The translations under genes were made by a program, and so were the position numbers. Below the pieces are notes generated by a model, which saw nothing but the letters and a program-made list of their open reading frames with translations, made no database searches and was not told the DNA's origin. From Mytilus californianus (lineage: Eukaryota; Mollusca; Bivalvia; Mytilida; Mytilidae): a stretch of DNA of 64,000 nucleotides. This document shows, piece by piece, positions 29,960 through 44,000 of the stretch; positions within the stretch are counted from its first letter, which is position 1; the number at the start of each line of letters is the position of its first letter. Location of the stretch: positions 65,356,995 to 65,420,994 of the forward strand of contig NW_026262690.1 of the NCBI RefSeq assembly GCF_021869535.1, written 5' to 3'.

Positions 29960-31784
29960 TGTTTTCTTTGCCTCAATTTTGACTGTCTTGATAGACATAG
30001 TTCATCATCCTACTTTAAATACTTATTAATGTTTTATAAATTTTTCTTCCTTTTTTTAGTTCCAGTTCAGGTCGGATTCCTCCAAATATGCTAACTTTTT
30101 GAATATATATTTTTTAGATAAAAAAATATATTAAGTGTGTAGTGTAACTCATGTGACAATATCCAAATTGAAGTCATGTTTAATAGATACATTGTTAATT
30201 CTGTTATATGTGGTCCAGCAAAACGATGAAAAATAAAAAGGAAAACAGGAATTGTTCAGATTATTTTAAACTTGAAATAGATATTTTAAGAAATGTTTTA
30301 TCAGGTATTATGTACGGGTATACTTATGCATGTAATGTGTATAATATGTGACATTTATTTATGGAGATGATATAAAATGGGAAAATTTTATTATAAATTC
30401 TTACATATTATAATTGATGTTTTATATGTTAATTATACATGCATTGATCAATTGAATGCAATATGTACATATATTATAGATATATTATTCTTAGAGGGGT
30501 ATACTTTTTAACCACTGTCCAGATGTGTTGATCTGCCTGCAACACATTTTTATTTCTTTTTTCTCAGCAACTGCTTGTCAAAGCTTCTTGATAAATGACA
30601 CCAAAACTCATCTGGTTGTGTCAAACCCAGTGACAGGTTTGCAGTTCCTTCAATGTCGTACTTTATGTTTGTCAGGACATATCTTGAGTGGGAGTATATG
30701 TATTATTAGTGAGTAATATCTCACAGTATATCTTGTTCATTTTGATTTTCAATTTTGAACGTTTTCATACCAACTCAGAAATCTATGGATTTTTGTTGTA
30801 TTGCAATTACCATAGCATTGCTAAAATATGAAAAGATTTTACATCGTAATACTTATGAGAAGAAATTTGGAAATTGACCATACAGAATTCAGCCTTAAAT
30901 CAGTGATGAAAATGTTAAAGGCATGTCACAAATGCCACTGTGGTGTTAATAAAAAATCAATCAATCACAGATGCCTCAAATATTCTATTGGATGAACAGG
31001 AGATTTTTTTTTGAAGTTTTCTGCACAATGAATAAACCCATTAAATTGATATCTAACTAATGAGGATGATTAAACTCCATTATTAGTTATTTCTTTTACC
31101 CTTAGCCTTTACTGTCTTATTTATGAAATAAGTACCAGTAGCTCATCCTTATCTTTGTTTTCATAGTGAATTCAGGGATATTTATCACAAAATAAGAGTT
31201 GGAATTTGTATCTCAGCTTATGTTATGTAACAACCTGTATATTCTGTGTGTTAGTTTTACCCTCGTACCTGTGTTTTGTAGCAGAATTTTGTAATTGTTT
31301 AGATATTGTAAAATAGTTGTTAGATATTACTTTTATATACTTGTTTAATTTATTAAACTTCATATTAGTCAGTTTTTCTGAAATCACTTTGTCCATAACA
31401 TACTACAAAGAGTGAAACATAAAACAGAAAAAGATCAGAATAAAATTTACACACTGATCTTCTTCAGTCTTTATATTTGAGATGTTTTAACCCCTCTTCC
31501 GTCAGTGGTTGGAGCAGATAATCTTACCAATGTCTGTCCATTATTCTAAAAACGAAAAAACAACAGAAGTCAAATAACAGTATACAAAACACAACACAAA
31601 CCCCACCAAAAATCTCAGGTGCTTCCGTAGGGTAAGCAGATCCTGCTTCACATGTGGCCCCCGTCATATTTCTGATGTAAAAACAAACTATGTGATAACC
31701 TGAGTTTTGGTAATTTGATTATAATGGTGAGTTACAGATGGTGTCTGTGTTTTGTTTTGGACTCACTTTTAATTAGATTTAAAA
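29960..31784. other. Region downstream of POLH
   Basis: POLH 3' UTR and intergenic AT-rich DNA. A short SINE-tail-like fragment (gccactgtggtgttaat then tcaatcaatcac, 30936-30967). 31560-31680 is an inverted match to the repeat at 55150-55360. No further gene seen. Confidence 0.5.
30232..30237 (+). promoter_or_regulatory. Candidate POLH polyadenylation signal
   Basis: AATAAA about 270 nt after the stop codon, the first canonical hexamer seen in this 3' flank. AATAAA is common by chance in such AT-rich DNA, so this needs transcript support. Confidence 0.35.
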
Positions 31785-32296
31785 AACTAGATGTGTTGGA
31801 ATGACATGAATGGCCATGCTCCAAAAAAAGCTCCAAGCCATTTTTAGGAATGGAAATTTTCAAAGGCAAAAGCGCGTTATTTCTGCAAAAATCAGCTTAG
31901 AGAACCAAACGTAAAATAGTAGACTTGCATACTAAAAATCAGCTCAATATGTGAAGGGCGTTTTCAAAAAAAGTCTCTATAACTGTTATTACAAAATTTT
32001 CAAAGTCAAAAGCCCTGTATTTCGGCCGAAATCAGGGGAGTGGAAACAAATGTAATCTTGATCTGTAACTCGTCATAGTAGACTCACATATTAAAAATCA
32101 GCTCATTATGTGGAGGCGTCTAGAAAAGTCTGTATAAATGTTATTTTCATGAAATATCTATGTCCAAAGACTGTAATTTTGGAGAAAAAAATCAGCAGCG
32201 TGGAAATAACTGTTTGTTGCAGAATGATGGAATGACAGAATGACTTATAAGATTAAAACTATATGGCCCCGACCAAAGTTGGCAGGGCCATAAAAA
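31785..32296 (+). mobile_element. Small Helitron-like element with ~150-bp tandem units
   Basis: Three related units (aaaatcagctcaatatgtga / aaaatcagctcattatgtgg) are followed by a terminal stem-loop tatggccccgacc...ggcagggccataaaaa (32262-32296), the same terminal design as 51735-51997. Confidence 0.7.
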
Positions 32297-32509
32297 TTCA
32301 TAAAATTGCACTTTATGATATACTGTTTTCCTTGGCTTGTAGAATTGAGCTGACTTTTGGTTCATGTGATCAATGTTTAGATATCCTTTCAGTGTCTAGT
32401 TCTGAAGACTGATAAATTACTTCATGCAATGAAGTTGAATCATTGGCTTGTTGTCTCACCTGTGACAGAATTATGGAGAAATAAATGATTCAGAAATTAA
32501 CTTGTTGTC

Positions 32510-32700
32510 TCAACATTTTCCAGCAAAAAAAAACAGAGGGACGAAAGATACCAGATGGACAGTCAAACTCAGAGATCGAAAACAAACTGACAATGCCATG
32601 GCCAAAAATAAATAGACAAACAGACAAATAATAGTACAGATGACAGAACATAGAAAAATAAAGACTAAGCAACACGAACCCCACAAAAACTGGGGGATTG
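32510..32700 (-). repeat. Interspersed bivalve repeat fragment
   Basis: On the minus strand: ttcgtgttgcttagtcttta, then ttttggccatggcattgtc and ctgagtttgactgtccatct. I recognise this as a frequent mussel repeat from memory. No second copy in this window. Confidence 0.4.
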
Positions 32701-33034
32701 AGTTAATGTTTTTAAATTGTGTGTAGAAAAACTAGAAAGACTTGGTTCATGAGTAAAGAAATGGACTGTTTCATGTAGTAAGCTAAATCAATAGAAAAAA
32801 ACAAATTGTTAAAATGGTGTTGTATTATATTGAAGAAAGAGTTTAATGATGTAATAGTGTCAAAAGAAGGCAAAAACACCCATCAAGGAAATCATCTAGT
32901 TGCAGTGCACCCTTTCACCATTTATTTATATATGACATGGCAGTTCATTATATAAAGAACACAATTCAATGTTTATTATTGGTTGCTGTCTATTATATCT
33001 GTTATTGGTTTATTGGTTTGTCATAAATCACTGT

Positions 33035-33135
33035 TGAAGGCCATACAGTGACCTATACTATAGTTACATCTATGTCATTTGGTCTTTGATGGACAGTTGT
33101 CTCATAGACAATCATACCACATCTTCTTATTTTCA
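33035..33135 (+). repeat. Fragment of the common interspersed repeat
   Basis: ttgaaggccatacagtgacc ... gttgtctcatagacaatcat then accacatcttctt matches the 3' part of 42385-42672. Confidence 0.7.
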
Positions 33136-33344
33136 TATGTTGTATGTTTAATAAAATCACTATTGAGTGTTTGGTTATTCTGCAGTTTAGGTAAAGTCAT
33201 TTGAAGTAGTAAAATATCCTACAAAGAAAATAAAGACAAAATGCTAGAAACGTATGTTCTACTTTTATTGACTTTGCTATAGTTTTATTGTCCTAACAAC
33301 AGACAGTGAAAACCCTGTTGATCATATTTAGTATGGTAGCATCA

Positions 33345-33555
33345 CTTTTTATAAATTCATCTATTTTCGTGAGAACCAATTTGCTTGGATTGAGGAAAAC
33401 TTGTACTTTCGTTGATATTTGATTTTGTTGTTTTGTCAAACTTGAAAGTCTGCCTATAGAAAATTTGAACTTTGATGAATATATGTATATGTGGTTAACC
33501 TATTCCAACGAAATCCACGAAAATCGGGATACCATGAATAATAATGAATCCACGG
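33345..33555. mobile_element. MITE, second copy of the 16094-16300 family
   Basis: aaattcatctattttcgtga and ggattgaggaaaacttgta are the inverse of 16215-16300. The far end, gaatccacggta, mirrors the other terminus. Confidence 0.65.
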
Positions 33556-33865
33556 TATATCCTACAGATTGCCTGCAAATGCTTTATACTTTCCTGTATA
33601 AAATAACAAGTGTCTATTTATATTTCTTTTATTTGATCCTTGTCTGAAACAAGTTTTGCACATCAATAAGATTTTCACTTAATTTATAAACATTTGAAAA
33701 TTTTGACTTTTTTTTCAAAAACAGATTACAATAAATAGATCTATAACAACAAATATTGCTTTTAATTTTACATATGTCTCTCTTTGATAATACAACACTG
33801 CTTTGAGCTCATTCAGATACATAAAGATGGTTACATTTATACTTCCAAATACACACAACTCATTC

Positions 33866-33886
33866 ACCACACACACACACACACAC
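33866..33886. repeat. (CA)n microsatellite
   Basis: Short uninterrupted CA run of about nine units. Confidence 0.9.
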
Positions 33887-33889
33887 TTT

Positions 33890-36800
33890 TTCAAACGTTC
33901 ACTACTGCTTACATGTTTATACTACATGTATTTTGTATACACCATTTCATTGTTTCTCCAGTTCTACATTTCATATGATAAAAAAAAATGGACACTCTTA
34001 ATATAGTTTTGTCTAATCAAAGTTGATTATTCATTTTAATGGAATGTGTTATTTTGCCATTCAGTATATCATTTATTGTGGAAAGGGTCTAATTTACAGG
34101 TTGATTATCCTGATAAATGTAAAATAATGTATTTCTTGGTTAAAATATTTTTTAATTTTTGATAAATATAATTGGTGCTACCATAATTTATAAATAAATT
34201 TCTTTTTTGAACCTTTTGATTGATTGTCCACATATTATTGTAAACTAACTATTATTTGCGAGTGATTCATTTTTGCAAGAAAAATAATGTGAAAATAAAT
34301 ATTGGCAAATATGTCAAACTTGGACAATTTTTTAATTAATTACATGAACTAGTTTAGAAAATTGTGAAGGCAGATTGCAGCAAAATCGGCAGAAAAGGGC
34401 TAAACGTGAAAACAGGTTGATTTACAGTTTTTAATATGGTTTTTTAAAACTGACTTTAATTATTAAATAAGGTATTAGACTGTTCATATTGAGAGAGTTC
34501 CACACAAGCGTTTTACTGGAAAGACTTAAAGTTAGGATACGAAGCTTTAATTTTCTCTTAAAAAATGAAAAAAAGAATTAGAATTTAGAACACAGATTGT
34601 CTCATAGAAGGCATTAAATTAATAACTTTACTGTTTAAAATAAATATATGAATCGCTAAAGGTTTAATGTAGTGTTTCATATTAATCATGACCAAAATAG
34701 AAAAAAATATGATTTAATATAAGAATGCCTTAATTTCTAAAATGCTTGTAATTGCATGAATATTATTTTGTAATTAATATATTTTAAGATTTCTCTTGGA
34801 AGAATATTGGTTCAGCCTTGGTTGTTTAACATTTTACACCAAAACTTATGGAAGTGTTCACTATTTTACAATGGACTGTTTTAAATGCAATTTCGAGACC
34901 CAAGTTGCTCAGGTGAAACTCAGGTTTATTTTAATGCAAATTCAAATGAAACAAACAGTTTCAGTTGGGCAATATTGATCTTAATACCTACCAGAGGTTT
35001 CAATATCTCTATGTTAAATTCAAAACTTTACCAACTCCAAGAAAATTACATAACACCTATAAATTTTTGGGCGTAACTGAAATATGTTTGGTTACAAGAA
35101 CTGTATAACACAACTTTGCTGTTTTAGCACATTTGGGATGTCTTTAGCTTGGTCAAAGTATGTTGGTCTTATTCTGTTGAACAATATACTTTCAAGATGA
35201 ACAACAGCAATAAAAGTGCTATTCTGCTTTATTACTTCTCTCCTATATGTGAACAATCTATAATATGTTTAATGTTATCTTCCACCCATTTCCCCATTTG
35301 AAATGGCATGTTATTTTCAACAAGTATAAGGTAATCTGTTTCCCTACTGAATGTTCAATTTTTTTTATGAATAAAAGGAAATGTAGGGTTAACATCAATG
35401 AGACAGCAACCCAACAACAACAATAAAAAAAACCCATAGACAATTGTAGGTTAGCGTTTGATTTTCACTGATGGACAAGTGTATGTACTATACATCAAAA
35501 ACTAAATCACCCCAAGTCACTATTCTGAAGGCATTTAGGGAGAGAAAAATCATGACAAAGTGTCATTCATATAAACAGTAGAACTTAATTCTTATTTTTT
35601 TTTATTTTGGAAAGTCTTGATTACTATACCTTAGCTATTGACTGATTTATATTTCAACAAACTTGAATATGAACACATAATAATCAAAATTGCACATATT
35701 TTTTGAGAGAGGTCAACTGGTCACTGCAATTTTTCTGGAATGGTTCTACACACTTATATACAAAAAAAAAGATACTGATCTCACGGAATGTTTCAAATGG
35801 CCATTTTATGATTTTTTACAAATGATAATAATATTTACAATCATAATAACAAAATAAACATATAGCATGAGATTTACAAGTGTATAAAAAACATCTGTAA
35901 TGATATATATATACCAAGGGATCCAGCCCCTTTTGTCAGCACTAAATTCATTTGTACATATTACAGTCGTACTGTCTAGTATATTTTACACAAAACAATC
36001 TTGTTACATCTTTATATAGTTTTATTTTTATGCTCATGAATCACAATAATATGAAACCACATTGTAATGGCCTTTGTTTAACCTGGACTAGTTAGTACTT
36101 TTTATGCACATCAATTAATAGAACGTTGAATAATATTAAACCATATCTTGACAATAACCCAATGTAAATTACTTTTATTAATTAGGTTTAAAACTTAATT
36201 GCCAATTTTCTTATCAAGCAGTTGAGGAGTATTGCATTTACTGTAGTTGATATGTAAAACTTATGCAAGTCTTGATTGGTGCTCTTTAGAGGGGAATTAC
36301 AGGTTTTTCCATTGTTCCAATGGCATCAAAATAAAAACTGTCAAACATAATTCCACATTGCAATTTTAGAGGAATAAAGTTTTAGACTGTAAATAAAACT
36401 AGTAAAATATATTACACAGAATAAAGGACATATGCTTCTCATTATTCAATTTATAATGAAAAAACTTAACATAAAAATAAAATAAATTATATTTTAGTCA
36501 TAAAAAATAAATAAAGCAATATTTGTGTAGTAAGATAAATTGACTAGAATTATTATCTAAAATATTGGTTTGAACAAAGGTTTTATTTTTTTCAACAGTA
36601 ATAAAGTTTCAAACAGTAAAAAGTAAACAATTATAGATAAACAACAGGAAAAAATCATTGAAAAAAAACCTTAAAAACAGGGTTATCAGAAAAATATCTA
36701 AGTTGCACTAAAGATAAAATAATACATTTTTTCATAAATAGATAAACAATATCTCAATGGTTACATACACAAAGTAAATCCTAATATATCTTATATCTAG

Positions 36801-38142
36801 AAGGTTTCTTTTAAAATTCTGGTTTTATAATAATAAAAATTATCTTAAGTCTTCTACTTTTTTCCAGGCAACTAGACTTTGTCATATGTCAGTCCTATAG
36901 AACTGCTGTCAGTCACCAATGATTATTAATTTACATCACAATAGCTGCTTGATTGCCAGGTCTGACATAGAAACGAGGCAAATTAGCCAGCAACGACAAA
37001 ATTAAGGAATACTTCATAATTCTATATCATTTTGAACACTGCCCAAGTACATGTTTTTGAATGCTTTGTTTATTATTACCTCTCCCTACTTTACAAATAT
37101 ATACCAAACTTAAACACAAGTTAACTAATTTATTTGCAACTGACAAATTCCAAAGTTAAATAAAAATAAATCGGTACCAAAATCAATCTGCTTCTTGGAA
37201 GATTTCAGATTTAAATTGAACTGAATAATTACATTTTGTAAAAGAAAATTAGTTAACACATATAAAATTTTGGATGAATTCATGACAGATCAGTCTTGTT
37301 TTAGATATCTTGACCACTAAACTCTGATGAGAAAATAACAAATTCCTGTATGCCAGAAGATCAATTTCATACTGACGTTTTTGCAAAGGACTAAAGTAAG
37401 ACTTTAAATCCCTTTCCCTAACCTTAAAATATCTTTATTATATCGGTAATTAACAAACAGTATGTTAGGTTGAAATAAATAATTTATGGAAAAAAGTTTT
37501 TAAAACATTTTATATATATTTTAGCGTTGGAATGTAGTTAATCACCTTGGTCTGAGCAAATTAACATATGGTAAACAGCCACTGATTTTGAATGATTCAA
37601 TAAATGGAAATTTACAATGAATATATACACAGCACAGAGTAATTTCTTACACAGATACCAATTGTATTGGATGTAGTGTATGTCTATGGTAAATCAGAAC
37701 TGCTTTCCTCCAGTCATTACTTTAGTCTATATTGCACAGAATTTTGGTCCACCGATGCAACAGTCAATATAATGATTGTCAGTATAAGCACTAACATTGT
37801 AGAGAAGAAAAAAAAATGTTTTCTAAAATTTGTCAGATTTTATTTAAATTACAATGTTTGCTTAAAAGGGTGTTAAAATAACTAAGGCAATATGCTTCAA
37901 TTGCTGCTTTGACATTTCTTTCTAACTGATGTCAACCAAACTTATATTTATAGAGCCTTGGCAAATATGATAGGAAAAATACCCAAAAACACAAAACATG
38001 GAGGGCATTTTACATGAAAAGAAGTTTCCCTTATAGTCCATCAGAATTTTCTACGGTCAAACTGAATAAAATAATGTTTAATTTGTTGTTATATCACTGG
38101 AGCAAAAAGTCTATGAAGTCAATATCACATCAATCCATTCAT
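33890..38142. other. Intergenic AT-rich stretch, no gene recognised
   Basis: Several 60-69-codon open frames have no recognisable domain, no splice logic and biased low-complexity composition. Short interspersed fragments (for example 35385-35420, aacatcaatgagacagcaac) occur. Might include distal 3' UTR of the minus-strand RasGRP gene, which I cannot show. Confidence 0.4.
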
Positions 38143-38534
38143 TTAAGGATGTTCACTCCTCTTGTTTTTGAATTTTTGTCAGATATTTGGAATCCTCTGG
38201 TTTTATCCATGTAGTGCTAATAAAAAATTTCTCATTAATCCTTACTTTTCTTCTCATAATTTTATTACATAGTCTAAAAAGCCATATTTGAAAATCTTAT
38301 AAAATCCTTGTTATTTTTTCACTGTTTTTGAAAGAAAAAGGTGCGAATGATAAATGTATGAAAAATCTAGAGAGAATCATTTCCCACCAAATTTTCAATG
38401 GCTTATATCTCGAAAACAAGCACATGGACCCTTCATTTTTTCTGCTTTTTTAGTTCCTTCATTTATATACTATCAATTTATAACAGTCTTTTAAAAAGCT
38501 TGTTATTTTGAAACAGAGTAGCGAACATCCTTAA
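38143..38534. mobile_element. TTAA-flanked MITE (piggyBac-like ends)
   Basis: ttaaggatgttcact at the left and its inverse (agcgaacatccttaa) at the right give 11-12-bp terminal inverted repeats bounded by TTAA on both sides. The 384-bp interior is non-coding. Confidence 0.75.
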
Positions 38535-39890
38535 TTTAGCCCCTATGAGGACAATTCATATTTCACACAGGTCTGTTTAAACTTTTTGATTGAGTAAATA
38601 ATAAATGATGACACATCTAATTATTTTCAGGGAGATATCAACTGCTCTGATTTACCATGACAAAATTTAGTACATGTGAGGTATATTTTATAAGATTTGC
38701 TTAAGGGGAGGTAATTATGAAATTCCTTTGTGCTGATACAGTTGTTCATTATACACAAAATTGACACAACTCTGTAATCTGGAATGCTATATTCATATAT
38801 ACATTAACAGAATCACAGCCATAGGTTTTAATCATGTTTTATCATTAAGGTGTCTAGTAAAATTGGACCTTTTTCTTCATGTAACAAAATGACAGGGCTT
38901 CAAAAACCTAATGAAAATATCCGTTATAAATATAAAATATCAGGCGATGTAAAACTGATTTTCTAGTTCTCAGGTACTATAAGTGTTGATCAATTTTCTT
39001 GTATGTGGAATTTCTATTTTAATTTTTTGAGTAACTTAAATAAATATATGTGGTATTAAAACCACCATTACTTTGGTGGAACAAGAAGATCTTTGGTCAC
39101 ATCACCTAAAACTAGTTGTTCCACCTGAGCAACAATCATTTCAATACCTCATTAATTTTTTGAATAATTTATGGTAAAAAAAAATGTGAACTGACTAAAA
39201 GCAAGGAAATTAATTTCCACTTGTATAAGGTTTAATAAAAACATGCCAATTGTATTTTTTCTGTCAATATATGCCATTTTTTCAGGTGATATCTGAGAAC
39301 TATAGTTTATTCTATATTCCGGTGTGCTTTTGATTTGATTTCAAAAGCATCTACAAACAACAAAGATGTAACTTTTTTTACTAAAAGTCTCATGCAATGA
39401 AACTCTCAAGTTTGCACTGTAAATAACAAAATTCTGATTAGTTAACATGTAGGTAAAAATGTTTGAAATTGATGTTATCTTTTCATCTCTAATTGGCTGA
39501 GACCATCTACCGGTTTTTTAAATAAACATCAATATGTTTTCTTGGTTGCATCTTTATCCTTAAAAATGATTGAAATGTTAACATTGCATCAAGTTTTTAC
39601 ATTTTGATTGCATTTTATACAGACTGAGTATTCTTTTTTCAATGACAAATGACAAACCTGAGTTTTCTTTTTAAAGAAGAAAGAATGAAGTTTTAAAATT
39701 TATAAAGATTAAGCAGAGTGACTTAATAACTGAAACTTTCCTTCTATAAAGACTTTTTTACTTAGCTGAAACTCGATCTCAATCATTTTACAATGAACAC
39801 TGCTCTACCTTTATAAATTTTCTTGCAACTTGTCATTTCTTTCATATTGCAACTTAGGCTTGTTTGAAACCTGATACTGTTGTTCTTCAA

Positions 39891-40016
39891 GTAAAACTGT
39901 TTGATTCAGTTGACTTTGCCAGTTTTACAGTAAAACTGTTTGATTCAGTTGACTTTGCCAGTTTTACAGTAAAACTGTTTGATTCAGTTGACTTTGCCAG
40001 TTTTACAGTAAAACTG
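39891..40016 (+). repeat. 39-bp perfect tandem repeat, three units plus a partial
   Basis: Unit gtaaaactgtttgattcagt followed by tgactttgccagttttaca starts at 39891, 39930 and 39969, then a partial at 40008. Copies are identical. The unit ends are complementary (gtaaaactg / cagttttac). It lies 3' of the RasGRP stop. Confidence 0.95.
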
Positions 40017-40035
40017 TCAGTGCAATTTTTATCAA

Positions 40036-40041
40036 TTTATT
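40036..40041 (-). promoter_or_regulatory. Possible RasGRP polyadenylation signal
   Basis: AATAAA on the minus strand about 800 nt after the stop. One of several in this AT-rich flank, so the true 3' end is unknown. Confidence 0.2.
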
Positions 40042-40237
40042 TTTTTTTGCAGCTCCAGTGACAATCTGAATAGAATAATTAATCGCAAACAACATACATA
40101 AGGTAGAGCAGTTTTTGCTATAAACATGGTTTTGTTATGTGAAAAAGGAAGCACCTGTCACAATTACTGGACTGACTGGTTTCTGTATATGTTTTGTAAA
40201 TCAATAGAAAAATACAAAATATATTTTGTAATGTGGT

Positions 40238-40320
40238 AATAGATATAACAGTATCCTCCTTTTCAGAGGTCATCACTAATAGATATAACAGTATCCTCCC
40301 TTGCAGAGGTCATCACTAAC
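40238..40320 (+). repeat. 40-bp tandem duplication
   Basis: taatagatataacagtatcc then tcc..gcagaggtcatcac occurs twice, 40 bp apart, with two or three differences. Confidence 0.9.
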
Positions 40321-40837
40321 TATAATCGGTTTCCATTCACATTAGGAATCATTTTCTGGAATTGGAAATGTACATTTTTCCATCTGGACTTGGAAATGTT
40401 TTGTTCTCTCCTATACACATTTCATCTGTTTTGTAGCACAGAAACACAATTCATTTGTTTACTCTTTTGCAGAGAACAAGTGTTAAGGTCAAAGTTCATC
40501 TTCACAGTCATCACAATGTTTTGATAAGATTTGGAAGAAATGCACCTTACACATAATCTGAACACAATATTAGGATGAATGGTATTCCTCTATCACATGG
40601 GAATAGTGCATTATGGGTTTGTAAGTTTTTTGGCAACATACTCCATGGTATACTAAAATGAAATTCATGATTTTAGACTGGTTTCTTACTCTATAAAAAT
40701 CATTTCTTTAAAATGTTTTGTCCTTAAAAAAACTATAAAAGAGTTGTTTGATTGTTTAGAAGATTCAACAGTAACAAATCATTTATTGCTAATTCGTACT
40801 TCTGTACGACATTTATATTATAACAATTCCTGCTGTA

Positions 40838-41008
40838 TCATACTTCTGTATGACGCTGGGATTTTAACGAGTCCATCTGTTCTAGGATATAAGTCAGTGT
40901 ATTGTTCCTTATACTCCCCATTTGTGATTTTAAAAGTTTGATTTTCTCATCTTTTGCTATCAACTTCTTTCTGAGCTTTTCATTTTCTTCTTTCAACTTG
41001 TCACGGGC
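40838..41008 (-). CDS. RASGRP: RasGRP last coding exon: C-terminal coiled coil
   Basis: 56 codons plus [19 protein letters not shown], then [15 protein letters not shown] and [20 protein letters not shown], a heptad-rich coiled coil like the RasGRP C-terminal zipper. The acceptor is tttttcag. A 7.9-kb intron filled with repeats separates it from the previous exon. Confidence 0.9.
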   Translation of the reverse strand, partial: ARDKLKEENEKLRKKLIAKDEKIKLLKSQMGSIRNNTLTYILEQMDSLKSQRHTEV

Positions 41009-44000
41009 CTGAAAAATATAATAAATAATGAATTTTCAGAACTTTCAATTCTGATGTTTAACAAACTTGATTTTTTCTAATTTGTTTTCAAAACATATTC
41101 TAAAAAATTGGTTGCATGTTTTTCAATCAAAATTCTTGTTCTCATTGTCCAATTTGGAACTATACACTGCTAAAATTTTGTAGTCAAAAATGCTGTTTCT
41201 TCTATGTAAGTTGTATAGCAATAAATTTGCATTTGAAGCATGACCACAAGTAACTGTACAATATTTTCCATTACTGCTTTTTTCTTTTTTTTATGCAATT
41301 TTTCTACCAACACATTATTTTAATCCATATATAAAATGGTCATTTCATTATATTTTAGGGTTCACGAGAAAATATAATGCTTAGAACTCTTAGCTAAAAC
41401 TTATCCCCGGAATCTGGAATGTTGACTTAGGATTTTTAATTTGAAGCAAGCCGTTTCCCTTGGGTGATAGAATTACTGGTTTTGGGAAGTAATGATAATC
41501 TTTTTTGCAAGCATCATACTTGTAATCAAACTGAAATGTTTGCTAATCAATGTAATAAAAAAAAATCTATTTTCTTCCAATTGTAACTGCGAATCAGAAC
41601 TACTTCCAAAATATAAAATAACGCTTCAAATGATAATTAAATAGCCAGATTTATTAGTTCAAAAAATAATTAATGTAAAGGGCTATAGCACAAATAATGC
41701 TCACTACTGACCTTTGACGTTTGTAGAAAATTTAATGCATTTGTAAAAAATTATTTACAGGACAATTTTAATGAATGTTAAAAAATGTTTTTCAGAATCA
41801 AGGTGAAATCTTTTCCTAATTCAATTTTTGTAACTAGTGACAATTTTTCTTGTTCACATCCGTGCAGTGGCAAACTTATCAAAAACAAATATATTCTAAA
41901 TTCACATACCCACTAATGGCATTGTCAAATTCTGGAATACTTGTTCTTTATATACAATGCTATGCTTTGAAATAACTAGTTGTAGTAATAGGGTCAAAAT
42001 ATCAAATAAAGCATGACGATTGATTTGTTTGTTAAGTATCACTGTTAACATCCATGTTATACAGAACATGCATTATACGAACTTGTTACTTGTATATTTT
42101 GACATGCCAAAATATGGTTCTATTAGTAAAAGAAAGATGAAAGATTCAATGGACTAAAGATTTGCCTTATTACATTTACATCATTTTAAATAGCTAATTC
42201 TCGACTTTTAATGCTGTGAATCAGTACTATTTCCAAGCATGAAAAATTATTTGTTTCACTTAACCATTTAACAGTGAGAATCATCATTATGGAAATGTGC
42301 TTCAGGCTAAAAAATATGATCTTGATGATGGAAGAAAAAACTATGGGGGAGGGTTGGGTGCCACAAACATGTTAAACTCATCAACATTCTGTATGTGCCT
42401 GTCCCAAGTCAGGAGCTTGTAATTATCTTGCTGGCCTTTGTTGCTGTATATCATATTTGTTTTTGGTTCATTGTTTTGTACATAAATCAGGCTGTTAGTT
42501 TTCTTGTTTTAAATATTTTAAATTTGTCATTTCAGGGTCTTTTATAGCTTTCTATGCAGTATGGGTTTTGCTCATTGCTGAAGGCCATACAGTGACCTAT
42601 AGTTTCTAACTTTTATCTCATATGGTCTCTGGTGGAAGTTTGCCTATCTGGCAATCAGACCACATCTCCTTATTTTTAAATTAAAGATATGCATGATTTT
42701 TTTTTTTATATAAAAAGTGCAGTTCATTTCTTTTTCAACAATTTGAGTATTTTCTCCATACACAAAACATTACATATAAAAAGGATAGTTTACACAATCT
42801 TAAATTTGTAAAGATAACAACAAGTTGTTTTCAATAACACTACACAGACTGATCATATATTATGAAAACAGAAAAAAAGACATAACATCTTATTATTTTT
42901 ATAATAATTAAGCAATGCCCCATGAAAAAGCAAAAACCAATGTTGTTACTAAGCTAGAAATTTAAAGCCACTTACTGAATGAACAAAAAAATGAAATGAT
43001 AATGAAGGTATGGAACAAAAATTGAAATATCTATATATAGAAAATTATTAGCAGATTTTATTTAGAAATTCATAGAAATTTTAATGAAAATTATCTCAAA
43101 ATCTTCTAACAATTTTTGGTATTTAAATCTATTTGGCTGTGCTTTATTGCAATATAATGAATAGAAACTAGTATATAATTAAAATATACCTATATCAGGT
43201 ATTGAATGCGTTGTTTTATGTACAATCTTTTTTCAGAGGTAAAAAGAACATGCTAAAGAAATTTATACAGTTAAGGTTTCTTTTTCACTTACATTGTGTT
43301 ACATCAGAAAAAGTAGCATTCGGTTGAGGTTCTATTTGTTTAATTCGTATTACATCAGAAAAAGTAGCATTCAATTGAGGTTCTATTTGTTTAAGTCGTG
43401 TTACATCAGAAAAAGTAGCATTCAAATGACAGTTTTGGTTGAATAAGGTTCAGGAAATAAAATATGAGTTTTTATCTAAGATCATCTAACATTAAGGATT
43501 GAACAACATACACATGAAAACATTCAACTTATACTTCAAATGCAAGGTTACCAAAGTTTGATTTCCATTTCAACAAATTTAAAGAACTATTGATCAAAGT
43601 TGTACATGAACATATGAGCTGCTTTGGATAGAAATCAACCTTAGGCAAATGAATATCAATACATCTGTTATCCTATTTCAGGTTGAAAAAAATCTTTGTA
43701 TTTAGATGTTCCAAAATCAATCAAAATCTACATGTATACATATATGTGCACTTGCATAAGGTTGATTTCTTTCCAACACAGCTCAAATGATAAAAAAAAA
43801 AAGAAATATGTAACATGCTGTTACCTCTAACTGGTACAAAAAATACTTTGTATAAATTTGTTGAAAATAGAAATTGTGAAACAGCTGAGCAGCTGAAGTA
43901 AAGTTAAGCAATGGGATGACAACATTTTAACACTTACTGATCCTCCTCTTGTGTTGTCTGAGACTAAAATATGTATACTTCAATAAATACATAACCAAAT

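Noticed and set aside
33784..38214. Scattered 60-69-codon frames between the genes
   Set aside because: No conserved motif, no neighbouring exons and AT-rich low-complexity residues; expected by chance.
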